Shown one piece after another: positions 44,025-51,987 of a DNA stretch of 64,000 bases. Under the pieces are notes generated by a model, which searched no databases, was not told the DNA's origin, and was given only the letters and a program-made list of their open reading frames with translations. The position numbers and the translations under genes were made by a program. Origin of the DNA: Salinimicrobium sp049680855. Its GTDB lineage: Bacteria > Bacteroidota > Bacteroidia > Flavobacteriales > Flavobacteriaceae. Location of the stretch: positions 310,001-374,000 of the forward strand of contig NZ_JBMPGS010000001.1 in NCBI RefSeq assembly GCF_049680855.1. Direction: 5' to 3'. How positions within the stretch are numbered: position 1 is the stretch's first letter; each line of letters opens with the position of its first letter.

Positions 44025-45248
44025 ATGGATTTAATGCTGGTCGTTTTTATAATTGCACTGCTTATACTTATTTCGGGAGCTCTATTCAAGAAGTTTGAGA
44101 ACATCTCGATCACAGAGCCGCTGCTTGCTATGCTTACTGCTGTCATCCTGGGCCCCGACGGGATAAATTTTTTAAAGACAGATACCAGCCAGGAGTTTTA
44201 TATCCTGGAAAGAACCTGTGAATTCACTATGGCTGTGGCATTAATGGCCACTGCACTACGGCTTCCTAAAAGCTTCTTCAGAAGCCATAAAAAAACCCAA
44301 CTACCTTTCGTCATTCTTGGAATGGTCCTTATGTGGATAAGCAGCAGCAGCATTTTCTACTGGATTTTTGATTTCTCCCTGGCCGAATGTCTCCTGCTGG
44401 GCGCCATCATCACTCCTACAGATCCTGTTGTAGCGGCTACCTTGGTAACCGGGGACAAAGCGAAAAAATACCTTCCTGAACGGGTGCGGAATACCTTGTC
44501 TTTTGAAGCCGGAGTAAACGACGGACTGGCCTTTCCCCTTGTATTTTTTGGAATATTTTTATTGAATTCCCAAAGTTTTCCCCTGGAAAAATGGATCACC
44601 CATACCCTTTTATATGAAACCATACTCTGCAGTATCATCGCATACGGCGTTGGTCATTTTGCAGGGAGAGCTCTGCATCATGCCAATAAACGAGGTTTTA
44701 TGAACGAGAAAACTGTTTTACCCTTTTCCCTTTCCCTCTCTTTGATCCTGCTTTCCGGACTCGATCTACTGGGGATGAATGGCATCATTGCAGTTTTTAT
44801 TGGCGGACTGGCATTTAGGCGAACCATCTCTGAAGATGAAGACCTGAAGGAAGAAAGAGTACAGGAATCTATGGAGCGTATATTTACCATCCCTGCTTAT
44901 TTTATCTTTGGACTCATACTTCCATGGCAGGAGTGGTTTTCGCTGGGCTGGACAGGTTTTTATATTGTACTTTTCATCATTTTCCTGCGGCGGATTCCCG
45001 CTCTTTTGGCAATGATTCCGTTGTTGCCTATGTTTAAAGGAAAGACTAAAGACGTTCTTCTTATGGGATGGTTTGGCCCCATAGGTGTTGCCGCCCTTTA
45101 TTATGCTTTACATTCTAAAGAAGCTGCATCTTTTGATAAGGCCTGGATCATCCCCAGCCTTATTGTTTTTGCCTCTACAGTCCTCCACGGCGTAAGCAGC
45201 GTACCTTTTGAGAAATTGTACTACAGAAGCAGGAAGAAGGATGAGTGA
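44025..45248 (+). CDS. Cation:proton antiporter (CPA1/NhaP-like)
   Basis: A 407-residue inner-membrane protein with about twelve spans. TPTDPVVAATLVTG (near residue 129) is the CPA1 core with the Asp residue of the unwound helix. RVRNTLSFEAGVNDGLAFPL (near 154-173) is the second conserved ND motif. It exchanges Na+ or K+ for protons and so supports pH and salt homeostasis, in keeping with a marine or saline habitat. Ion choice cannot be read from sequence. It has no C-terminal regulatory domain. It is a single gene on the plus strand. Confidence 0.92.
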   Translation: MDLMLVVFIIALLILISGALFKKFENISITEPLLAMLTAVILGPDGINFLKTDTSQEFYILERTCEFTMAVALMATALRLPKSFFRSHKKTQLPFVILGMVLMWISSSSIFYWIFDFSLAECLLLGAIITPTDPVVAATLVTGDKAKKYLPERVRNTLSFEAGVNDGLAFPLVFFGIFLLNSQSFPLEKWITHTLLYETILCSIIAYGVGHFAGRALHHANKRGFMNEKTVLPFSLSLSLILLSGLDLLGMNGIIAVFIGGLAFRRTISEDEDLKEERVQESMERIFTIPAYFIFGLILPWQEWFSLGWTGFYIVLFIIFLRRIPALLAMIPLLPMFKGKTKDVLLMGWFGPIGVAALYYALHSKEAASFDKAWIIPSLIVFASTVLHGVSSVPFEKLYYRSRKKDE

Positions 45249-45339
45249 CAGCATCTCAAAAAGAGCTTAATTATTAGCTATTCTTAAGCCTATATATTCT
45301 AGAACAATCCTACTAATAACATCTAATTGGTTTAACGCA

Positions 45340-46515
45340 TTATTTTTTCGGCTTCTTTTCAGCTACAGAAAATTTATAGATTGAAACAGTCTGATATTTT
45401 TCACCAGGTTCCAGGACGGTACTGGGAAAATCGGGCTGGTTTGGAGCATCAGGAAAATGTTGTGTCTCCAGGGCAAAAGCAGTTCTATGATCATCTTGAT
45501 CATCTTTACTGCCATTTTTGAAGGTGTTCTCCCCCTGCATGAAGTTTCCGCTGTAAAACTGTATTCCTGGTTCCTGGGTGAAAACTTCCATCGTAATTCC
45601 AGATTTCTCTCCGGTCACGATGGCCGCCGGGCGCATTTTTCCATACGCGCCATTCAGGACAAAATTGTGATCATATCCCTGTCCGTTTTCCAGCTGTGTA
45701 TTGTTCTCATTAATATCTTTACCAATGGTTTTAGTCTCCCGAAAATCAAAAGGAGTGTCTTCCACGCTGGCCAGTTCACCGGTTGGTATAAGCGTACTAT
45801 CTACGGGAGTATATCTATCGGCGAAAATTTTCATATCATGATTTAGGATACTGCCACTGCCTTCGCCATTAAGATTGAAAAAAGCGTGATTGGTAAGATT
45901 AACAACAGTCTTCTCATCGGTCGTTGCCTCGTAGGTAATACGCAGCGCGTTATCATCTGTAAGCGCATAGGTCACTGTGGTTTCAAGGTTACCGGGAAAT
46001 CCTTCCTCCCCATCCTGTGAAGTATAGGAGAAAATCAGAGTGCTGTCATTGGGTTGTTCTACCTCCCAGACTTTGTCTTCAAAACCGCTTTTCCCGCCAT
46101 GAAGGGTGTTGGGATCATTGTTTATGGGAAGTTGATACTCCTCGCCGTCTAGCGAAAACCTGCCTTTTGCAATTCGGTTTCCATAGCGGCCAATGGTAGC
46201 TCCAAAATAAGCTTCAGTGGAATTCAGGTACCCCTCAATATCTCCAAAGCCTACCACCACATCTGTTAGCTCCCCGTCTTCATTGGGCACCCATAAACCT
46301 ACTAACCTGGCCCCGTAGTTCGTAAAATAGGCGGTCAAATCCCCATTCTCTATTTTATTAAGAGTGACTCCTTTGCCCTGTATGGTATCCTGAAAAGCAG
46401 AAGCCTCCATGAGCTCTTCCTCTTCAACAGAAACTTTTTCTTCTTTTACCTCAGAATTTTTACAGGCGACACAGGCAAAAATGCCTAAAACGGGTACGAT
46501 TTTTCGAAGATTCAT
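45340..46515 (-). CDS. galM: Aldose 1-epimerase (galactose mutarotase), lipoprotein form
   Basis: A 391-residue protein. The N-terminus MNLRKIVPVLGIFACVACKN has a lipobox-like VAC, so it is probably lipid-anchored. The galactose mutarotase domain carries FGATIGRYGNRIAKGRF near 95-111, VVNLTNHAFFNLNGEGSG (near 205-222) with the catalytic His, GYDHNFVLNG, and ALETQHFPDAPNQPDFPS (near 350) with the family C-terminal motif. The catalytic Glu usually lies in the VFTQEPGIQFYSG region, which is present. It interconverts alpha and beta sugar anomers, probably in the periplasm. It is the last clear core gene before the accessory part. Confidence 0.92.
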   Translation of the reverse strand: MNLRKIVPVLGIFACVACKNSEVKEEKVSVEEEELMEASAFQDTIQGKGVTLNKIENGDLTAYFTNYGARLVGLWVPNEDGELTDVVVGFGDIEGYLNSTEAYFGATIGRYGNRIAKGRFSLDGEEYQLPINNDPNTLHGGKSGFEDKVWEVEQPNDSTLIFSYTSQDGEEGFPGNLETTVTYALTDDNALRITYEATTDEKTVVNLTNHAFFNLNGEGSGSILNHDMKIFADRYTPVDSTLIPTGELASVEDTPFDFRETKTIGKDINENNTQLENGQGYDHNFVLNGAYGKMRPAAIVTGEKSGITMEVFTQEPGIQFYSGNFMQGENTFKNGSKDDQDDHRTAFALETQHFPDAPNQPDFPSTVLEPGEKYQTVSIYKFSVAEKKPKK

Positions 46516-46602
46516 TTTTATAATGATTTTATTGCATTAATCGATGAACATCATACAAAGCAAAAACGCTGCTGCACTCATTCTCTTCTACGAATATATT
46601 AA

Positions 46603-46830
46603 TTAAAATGTCAGGTCTGGAACTGCTCTAAGCGTGTTTCAGAGCTTTACACCGACTTTTATACCACTACAGAGTTCACAGATCAGTTTAAGCGTTTAAA
46701 TGCAGTTCTGAAGGAATTTGAGGTAAAGGATCACAGAGAACAGCCATTCCTAAAAATTAAGATGATAGACCTCAATAGAAAAACTCTTCCCCTTTATAGA
46801 AGGTTAGATGATAAAAACAAAAGTATCTGA
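46603..46830 (+). pseudogene. Possible remnant of a protein-coding gene
   Basis: The 46,516-46,891 gap has an open frame on the plus strand without an ATG or GTG at its start. It reads as a soluble protein (VSELYTDFYTTTEF, then FKRLNAVLKEFEVKD, then LNRKTLPLYRRLDDKN) and ends at TGA 46,828-46,830. The residues look like real coding sequence, but there is no start or ribosome-binding site and no continuation. I take it as a decayed gene end, perhaps left by insertion or deletion at the edge of the accessory region. It may also be chance. Confidence 0.3.
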
Positions 46831-46891
46831 AGACCATTTTCCAAAGAACCAAGCCTAAGGAAAAGTTTTGGGACTCGGGATTATCAAAAAT

Positions 46892-47824
46892 TTATTCAAA
46901 TTTTATTTCAGTAGTACCAGTGATTTTTAGTGCTTTTGAATTTCTGTCGTGACCAACTAAAGTCATCAACATATATCTAGCACTCTCAATTAGCAGGGTA
47001 ACAAATTTCTCTGATTCTTTTATGATGGGAACAACCCAATCCCCGTTAAATTCATTTAGTGATTCTTCGGTGATGGTTCCGTTATGGGTAGCAGAATTTC
47101 TTAGTTTAACTACAAGGTCAATTACACTTTTTCCTTCAGGTATACTTACTCCGATTTCTTGAGCGATAAGGTCTAAATCACCAAAATATCCTTGTTTTTC
47201 TGAGTGTGACTTTAATCTTGCCGCCAATGATCCTGTTTCATTGTCTGAAGCTTCTTCAAATAATATTAATAAGTATAGAGCTTTATTTCTCCAATTGGAT
47301 TGTTCTAGTGCGCTTTTAAAAAGTGATATTAACAATCTAAACTTAGGGTTTTCATTGGATTCTTTGACTAAATCAGGAATGGCATCAAGAAACCCTGGAA
47401 TGTTTGTAGCGTGACTAATTTTTCGATCTTTAGGAACAAAAAATTTCACTCCATTTTGGACTGAAGAACTTAGGGCGTAACAAAGAATTAGTTGTGGCGG
47501 ATTTAAACTTATCACTGCTAAATTATTTACTAATCTTATAGCTTCATCTTCATATTTATCTATTGCCTCGTTGAACTCACTAGCTTCAATGGATCGTAAC
47601 TCAAGTAGAATAGATTGGCCAGTATCTGCATGATTAGTCAAAAACTGGATGTAATCAGATTGGGAAAGGGGATAACCAATTTCATTTAACTTGTTTCGAA
47701 TATCAGTTATTAGACCGTTACTGCCAGTGTTGGACAATGGTATTATTGAAATGTTTTCAGAAATTTCAATCCTCTTTTGAAGAAAAATTCTAGTGAATAT
47801 AAATCCTAAGTTAAACTTTGTCAT
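46892..47824 (-). CDS. HEPN-motif protein, probable defence or toxin RNase (310 aa)
   Basis: A 310-residue soluble protein not placed in a named family. Residues 240-250 hold LRNSATHNG, giving R242-x4-H247, the Rx4-6H motif of HEPN RNase domains, in a predicted long-helix region (about 225-290) as in ApeA-like HEPN proteins. The first 200 residues are mixed alpha/beta and are not recognised. HEPN proteins often act as RNases in abortive infection or toxin systems. It lies 78 bases behind the DUF2971-like gene on the same strand, so the two are probably one operon. The HEPN call rests on one motif and the helical context. Confidence 0.6.
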   Translation of the reverse strand: MTKFNLGFIFTRIFLQKRIEISENISIIPLSNTGSNGLITDIRNKLNEIGYPLSQSDYIQFLTNHADTGQSILLELRSIEASEFNEAIDKYEDEAIRLVNNLAVISLNPPQLILCYALSSSVQNGVKFFVPKDRKISHATNIPGFLDAIPDLVKESNENPKFRLLISLFKSALEQSNWRNKALYLLILFEEASDNETGSLAARLKSHSEKQGYFGDLDLIAQEIGVSIPEGKSVIDLVVKLRNSATHNGTITEESLNEFNGDWVVPIIKESEKFVTLLIESARYMLMTLVGHDRNSKALKITGTTEIKFE

Positions 47825-47902
47825 ACTTTAAGTTTTTTAAGCTAGTCTAAAATTTTAGACATTTATCACCCCAAAGTGAAATTTGTCTCTTTAAATCCTG
47901 AT

Positions 47903-48760
47903 TCAATATTTAATGTAATCTAACAGCTGCCTATTTTCAAACCTTAAAGGCTTTTTATAATCCTTAGGCATTTCAAAGACAATACGAACTTCATTCTCAG
48001 GAGTAAAAAATTCAGGTTTAACAAAAAGGCTCGGGTAAACTAGATGATCTTTTAAAACTTCAAAGAATCTCGGTGTGAGAACATTATTGAGGTCAATTTG
48101 AGAATCGATTATAGAATTCTTATTAACATAGAATTTGAATGTATTATATTCGATTTTCTGGATAAAATATCTTTTAGCGTTAATGCTCTTCTTAACAGCC
48201 TCAGCAAAAGATCGGACATTAGGGAAGAACAACTCTTTGCCTCCGAATTGAGTTTGATGATTAGTAGAACCGCTAGAATTGGTTCCGCAGAAAATAAGAT
48301 AATTATATCCAGAAGTACAAAGAACACTTACTAGATGCTCGTTGATATCCAAGTTTAAATAAGATATCCCCTCAAATTCATCTCTCTGCTTTTTGTTCTC
48401 AATAGTTTTGTATTGTTCAATTGTTCCTAATTGCCATATTCCCTTCTTAATATATTTTTCAAATATTTCATCTGAAACATACTTGGAAAATGGAGTGTAA
48501 TCATTAGCCTGCTTTGGTGAAACAGGATAAGATTTTTCAACTTTATGAACTGGCCAACCTCTTACAGCACATTGGAGCTGAAAAGTTCCTTTTGCTAGGG
48601 CAAGTAATTTGTCATCCGTAAAATTATCCTTTTTGGAAATGGTTAAATTACTTATGATGATCTTTTTGTTCTGGTACTTGGCTACTACCCCTTCTTTAGT
48701 GTGGGAAAACTTTAATTCTTTAGTATCAATGAACTCTAAATTAGAAGGGTCGGTTATCAT
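47903..48760 (-). CDS. DUF2971-like protein (about 285 aa), partner of the HEPN gene
   Basis: From the ATG at 48760 the protein has about 285 residues; a TTG at 48814 would give 303. EQYKTIENKKQRDEFEG in the middle and ENEVRIVFEMP near the C-terminus resemble conserved parts of DUF2971-like proteins, which are found in bacterial defence and toxin operons and have been suggested to have an enzymatic fold. SVLCTSGYNYLIFCGTN lies between. No signal peptide or span is seen. It is first in a two-gene operon with the HEPN protein and starts about 100 bases beyond the terminator of a tRNA remnant. The family call is tentative. Confidence 0.55.
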   Translation of the reverse strand: MITDPSNLEFIDTKELKFSHTKEGVVAKYQNKKIIISNLTISKKDNFTDDKLLALAKGTFQLQCAVRGWPVHKVEKSYPVSPKQANDYTPFSKYVSDEIFEKYIKKGIWQLGTIEQYKTIENKKQRDEFEGISYLNLDINEHLVSVLCTSGYNYLIFCGTNSSGSTNHQTQFGGKELFFPNVRSFAEAVKKSINAKRYFIQKIEYNTFKFYVNKNSIIDSQIDLNNVLTPRFFEVLKDHLVYPSLFVKPEFFTPENEVRIVFEMPKDYKKPLRFENRQLLDYIKY

Positions 48761-48852
48761 ACTGCTATCTACAAGGGAATTAGGATTATGCAATATACTA
48801 ATATGTTGGAACAATTATTTATTTATTCCGCCCCTCTCTCCGCCCATGTATT

Positions 48853-48892
48853 AAAAAAAAGCCCCACAAACGTACTGTTTATAGGGCTTTTC
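48853..48892 (-). terminator. Terminator behind the tRNA remnant
   Basis: On the minus strand AAAAGCCC (48,884-48,891) pairs with GGGCTTTT (48,857-48,864), with an inner AAAC/GTTT pair, followed by a run of eight T. It is the original terminator of the tRNA gene. Confidence 0.8.
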
Positions 48893-48904
48893 AGAGCTAA
48901 AAAG

Positions 48905-48946
48905 TGGTCCCACCTGGACTCGAACCAGGGACCACCTGATTATGAG
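48905..48946 (-). other. 3' part of a tRNA gene with anticodon CAT: probable attachment site
   Basis: On the minus strand the anticodon loop CTCATAA, its 3' stem TCAGG, variable loop TGGTC, the T arm CCTGG/CCAGG with loop TTCGAGT, the acceptor strand TGGGACC and discriminator A (48,905) all fit. The anticodon is CAT (Met or Ile2). The 5' half is missing: the preceding bases (CTACGGT) do not pair with the TCAGG stem and no D arm is found. Integrases that use tRNA 3' ends leave just such a piece at the far end of the element, and the orientation places the element to the right. The intact tRNA should lie beyond the window. Confidence 0.8.
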
Positions 48947-48959
48947 ACCGTAGAAACTG

Positions 48960-48979
48960 AATTGCATTATATTGCAATT
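48960..48979. repeat. Inverted repeat next to the tRNA remnant
   Basis: AATTGCA (48,960-48,966) and TGCAATT (48,973-48,979) are separated by six bases, 14 bases inside the putative attachment site. It may be an integrase or excisionase binding site. Confidence 0.4.
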
Positions 48980-49112
48980 TCTTTCTTTTGTAGACATACA
49001 TAAGGGTTATTTAAAATTGAGCTTCTTTTCTTTTTCATATTTTTTCACTTTTTCGCCAATTTGTTGATCCTATGTTAGTCCCAATTCCTTAGAACCGCAA
49101 CTTATACAAAAC

Positions 49113-49139
49113 CTGCAATTCCTGCAGTTTCTGCATTTT
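49113..49139. repeat. Three tandem 9-base repeats near the attachment site
   Basis: CTGCAATTC, CTGCAGTTT and CTGCATTTT follow directly on each other. Spaced direct repeats near an att core resemble integrase arm sites. The rest of 48,980-49,191 shows nothing clear. Confidence 0.35.
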
Positions 49140-49191
49140 TAACTTTCTAATTTAAACAGTTTCATTTCTAAATTAATATTATTTCTGTTGC

Positions 49192-49320
49192 CTACTTTGT
49201 AACTTTATAGAAAACGTCATCACAATAATTATCAAAACCTGAAGGTGCAACATCCATATGCCAACCGACCGTGTAATATGCTTCTTTTATTTTTACACAG
49301 TTTTTTTCATGCAATTCCAT
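49192..49320 (-). CDS. Micro-protein (42 aa)
   Basis: A short frame starting MELHEKNCVKIKEAYYTVGW and ending DDVFYKVTK, 13 bases after the stop of the 164-residue lipoprotein gene and in the same orientation. It contains two Cys and two His (HEKNC, GWHM, NYC), which might bind a metal. There is no signal peptide. It is too short to classify, but the residue use is like the neighbours and it fills the gap. Whether it is translated is open. Confidence 0.45.
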   Translation of the reverse strand: MELHEKNCVKIKEAYYTVGWHMDVAPSGFDNYCDDVFYKVTK

Positions 49321-49333
49321 TTCATCTAAGGCA

Positions 49334-49828
49334 TTAGTATTCTTTCAGTTTCTCAATTTTATGTATCTTATATTTCACCTCAACATTAGTCATCTCTGAA
49401 ATTTGAACTTGATCTTCACAAGTTAAGTTTCCTTGGCCAAGGCCATTAAAGGTCTGACTGCGGATTTCCACATCAAACTGCCGAGTACATCCTATATAGA
49501 ACATAGAAGTAGGTTCGAGATTATAGACCTGGTAAGAAACAGATCCACCAACATCTTTTTGAATCAAAATCTCATAAACATTTGTACGTGAGAAATTTTT
49601 CACAATGACTGGATTTGTATTTTGTAGTTTTACCAGAACTTCAGAATCACTAATGATCTTGTTACAGTCTTGGAATTTTTCATAACAGTATGTATCGTAT
49701 AACGTAGGAAACTGGGTAAAAACTTCTTGTATACAACCACAATCATTTTTTTCGACTATAATTTCCAGATCCTCATTTTGGCAGGAGACAAATGTAATAC
49801 TAAGAATAAAGAGTAATGTTTTTTTCAT
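49334..49828 (-). CDS. Lipoprotein with multiple Cys (164 aa)
   Basis: MKKTLLFILSITFVSCQNEDLE has a lipobox FVSC. The mature part has Cys-rich segments (DCGCIQE, YCYEKFQDC, YIGCTR, LTCEDQ) with beta-strand patterns such as NVYEILIQKDVGGSVSYQV. Its start overlaps the stop of the 169-residue gene by 4 bases (ATGA), so the pair is translationally coupled. Function is unknown. It lies inside the probable mobile element, close to its left end. Confidence 0.7.
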   Translation of the reverse strand: MKKTLLFILSITFVSCQNEDLEIIVEKNDCGCIQEVFTQFPTLYDTYCYEKFQDCNKIISDSEVLVKLQNTNPVIVKNFSRTNVYEILIQKDVGGSVSYQVYNLEPTSMFYIGCTRQFDVEIRSQTFNGLGQGNLTCEDQVQISEMTNVEVKYKIHKIEKLKEY

Positions 49829-50334
49829 TTCAATTTGTTTTTTAGGTCATACAAGCCACCGAAAAGTGAAATCATAGCATCCTGGAGACGTGGATATGAA
49901 TCTCCTGTAGTCATAATTATATCCGTAATTGATAAGTTGACTCTATTTTCATTTACCCAGGAAACATGCACCCTAGCAGGTGGACCAGACCATTGGTTGA
50001 GAAATTTATATTTCTTTTCAGTGGAAAAACTAGGTGTAGAAATTATTGTTTCCATTACCACATAGGTGAAATTCTTATTACTCCCTTGTTGAAAGACTGA
50101 GATTTCTATTTGAGTTTTATCGTATTTGTCAAAAGCTTCAGCATTATTACCTATACCATTAATAGTGTACAGGATATTATCGGAATCTGGATCAGTAAAC
50201 TTTTCTACAATATTCAGTTTATACTCAGAAAAAACTCTATTCAAAGCAGTATCAATATCTTTGATGTTATGTCCAGTTTGTGAATAGCTAAAAGAACAGA
50301 ATAGTAGAAATAGGAGTGGCATTTTATATAGCAT
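49825..50334 (-). CDS. Secreted protein of unknown function (169 aa)
   Basis: MLYKMPLLFLLFCSFSYSQT is a signal peptide, cut after YSQ or near it. The mature part has beta-rich segments such as IEISVFQQGSNKNFTYVVME and ARVHVSWVNENRVNLSI. No lipobox is clear. It leads a small operon with the 164-residue lipoprotein gene and perhaps the 42-residue micro-protein gene. Transcription may be divergent from the XRE regulator gene at 50,422, which is a likely controller. The family is unknown. Confidence 0.7.
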   Translation of the reverse strand: MLYKMPLLFLLFCSFSYSQTGHNIKDIDTALNRVFSEYKLNIVEKFTDPDSDNILYTINGIGNNAEAFDKYDKTQIEISVFQQGSNKNFTYVVMETIISTPSFSTEKKYKFLNQWSGPPARVHVSWVNENRVNLSITDIIMTTGDSYPRLQDAMISLFGGLYDLKNKLK

Positions 50335-50400
50335 GATGTGAAGATTTACAAGTTGTAGTTTGTGATAACCAAGTAAGGCAAATATATATCAATTTTTGAG

Positions 50401-50417
50401 TTGTCGTTTAATGACAA
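50401..50417. promoter_or_regulatory. Possible operator between the secreted-protein operon and the XRE gene
   Basis: TTGTC (50,401-50,405) and GACAA (50,413-50,417) form a 5-base inverted repeat just before the XRE start. It is a plausible autoregulation site. Confidence 0.4.
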
Positions 50418-50421
50418 CCAA

Positions 50422-50637
50422 ATGAGAGATGAAACCTTACAGAAAAAAGTAGGTAAACGTATTCAGGAGATCCGGCAAATCAAGAATATTTCTCAACAAG
50501 AATTGGCTGCTAAATGTAATTTTGAGAAATCCAACATGTCCCGTCTGGAATCTGGTAGGGTTAATTTCACGTTAGCAACTCTAAACAGAGTAGCCCAAGG
50601 GCTCGAAGTAAGTATAGTAGAACTTTTTAAATTTTAA
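50422..50637 (+). CDS. XRE-family helix-turn-helix regulator (71 aa)
   Basis: A single HTH_3/XRE domain: VGKRIQEIRQIKNISQQELA (near residues 9-28) and KCNFEKSNMSRLESGRVNFT (near 30-49) form the helix-turn-helix, followed by TLNRVAQGLEVSIVEL. It has no extra domain, like short repressors of mobile elements and restriction systems. The ATG at 50422 is chosen; a TTG at 50401 lies within the inverted repeat. It probably represses itself and the divergent secreted-protein operon. Confidence 0.85.
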   Translation: MRDETLQKKVGKRIQEIRQIKNISQQELAAKCNFEKSNMSRLESGRVNFTLATLNRVAQGLEVSIVELFKF

Positions 50638-50667
50638 GGTTTATCTACGGCTTACCCTGGCTTTTCC

Positions 50668-51159
50668 TCAAGCAAATCTTTGTAGAATATCTTGATTCCA
50701 ATAAAGATCCTGGAAAATTTCTAAAAATATTAGTGTGTACTTGAAATTCTTCCTATTTACATAAAAGTTTAAGTCTTTAGCATACAAGAAAAAGATACTG
50801 AGATGTTTCGGAGTATCTGAGTAGTCAAGGTAATCAAGTAGGAAGCAATCGTAATCTTCAGCTCCTAATTTTTCATTATCAGCAACCCATTTTTTTAGGG
50901 AAAGAGTGTCAGCTTTTGATATTGATTTGTACCTTACGAGTTCTCTCTGATAATATTCCTCATTTCTATGAAAATCTGAAATGGTGTCCAGAGCCTCATA
51001 AATGCACAAGAAGACCTGTTTTTCATTGGGTGTCTGGAATGGAGGCAACCTTGCAACTGAACCATCTTCTAGTTCAGCAACATATCTGCTTTGTTCTTTT
51101 TCATCTAACAATTGGTAAGATTCCTTAAATTTTAAAAGCCACCAATGAATTTTATCCAT
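50668..51159 (-). CDS. Hypothetical protein (163 aa), highly acidic/aromatic
   Basis: A soluble protein of about 163 residues from the ATG at 51159, rich in Tyr, Phe, Asp and Glu (LLDYLDYSDTPKHLSIFFLY, YVAELEDGSVARLPPF). It is predicted mostly helical. No signal peptide or motif is seen. It is convergent with the XRE gene and has no operon partner. It could be an accessory gene of the mobile element, such as a small effector or antirestriction-like protein; nothing in the sequence proves this. Confidence 0.65.
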   Translation of the reverse strand: MDKIHWWLLKFKESYQLLDEKEQSRYVAELEDGSVARLPPFQTPNEKQVFLCIYEALDTISDFHRNEEYYQRELVRYKSISKADTLSLKKWVADNEKLGAEDYDCFLLDYLDYSDTPKHLSIFFLYAKDLNFYVNRKNFKYTLIFLEIFQDLYWNQDILQRFA

Positions 51160-51488
51160 AGTATACAAGTCATCATTGCTAAGGCTTAAAAGTTCTTTTA
51201 TGGATGAAGATGAAAAGGTGCTGATATTATTTAGGTTAAATTTTCGCTATTATAAGGAAATATTTAATATTCTTTTATGTCATTCCTGAAGTTTTCCAGG
51301 ACAATATTTAATACGTAAAAGGGACAAATTCCAAAAAACTCTTTAATTTCAAGCTCCCTCTTCTCCCCCCGGTATATGCTCCTTAGCACATCATAAAGAA
51401 AAGGCTATTATAATTATCTTGAAATTTTACAGTTGCTGGAATATGTCCCAAAATCACTTTAACTTGGCTCATGCACGCATTCGTAAAT
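51160..51488. other. Gene-free stretch in the mobile element
   Basis: AT-rich DNA without a clear open frame, strong hairpin or repeat. It includes the upstream region of the 163-residue gene and the tail region of the RadC-type gene. I see nothing else in it. Confidence 0.5.
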
Positions 51489-51932
51489 TCATAAAATCCC
51501 CTCGTCAGCAAAGCTGAAATAATGTTCAGGTGTTACTATTAAATGATCAAGTACTTTTATATCCAGAAACTCGCCTGCACTCTTGAGTTTTTTGGTGAGT
51601 TGCTTGTCATTGATACTTGGATTTAAATTCCCACTAGGATGGTTATGGGCAAGAATTATTGCGGAGGCATTGCATTTAAGGCTCACATTGAAAACCAGTT
51701 TTGGATCCACTAAAGTTCCAGCTACTCCACCCTTAGATACTGTGTTTACACCTAGCACCCGATTGGCTCTATTGAGAAGTAGTATTTTAAACTCTTCCTG
51801 AAGTTCCATAGTAGATTTATCCCAACAGGCTAATAAAATCCTATAGGCTGATCCACTACCATGGATACTTACTTTTTCACGATTTTCATTTGAATACGAA
51901 ACTCGTATTTCACTTATATTAATTTCTCTCAT
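51489..51932 (-). CDS. RadC-type JAB domain protein
   Basis: A 147-residue JAB1/MPN metalloprotease-fold protein of the RadC (YeeS-like) group. LAHNHPSGNLNPSINDKQL (near residues 94-112) gives the H-x-H-x7-S-x2-D JAMM zinc site. The family's N-terminal HhH part is missing, as in versions carried by mobile elements and islands. Function in these elements is uncertain; links to restriction or transfer have been suggested. It lies 55 bases after the 132-residue gene on the same strand. Its ATG follows a purine-rich stretch (CCAGAGAG). Confidence 0.88.
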   Translation of the reverse strand: MREINISEIRVSYSNENREKVSIHGSGSAYRILLACWDKSTMELQEEFKILLLNRANRVLGVNTVSKGGVAGTLVDPKLVFNVSLKCNASAIILAHNHPSGNLNPSINDKQLTKKLKSAGEFLDIKVLDHLIVTPEHYFSFADEGIL

Positions 51933-51987
51933 CTCTCTGGTTTTTAAGAAGCATTAGCAGAAACTGGTCTGCTAATGCTCATCAAAT

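Noticed and set aside
48905..48979. A complete functional tRNA-Met or tRNA-Ile2
   Set aside because: No D arm, no 5' acceptor strand and no pairing for the 5' anticodon stem can be found, so only the 3' part is present.
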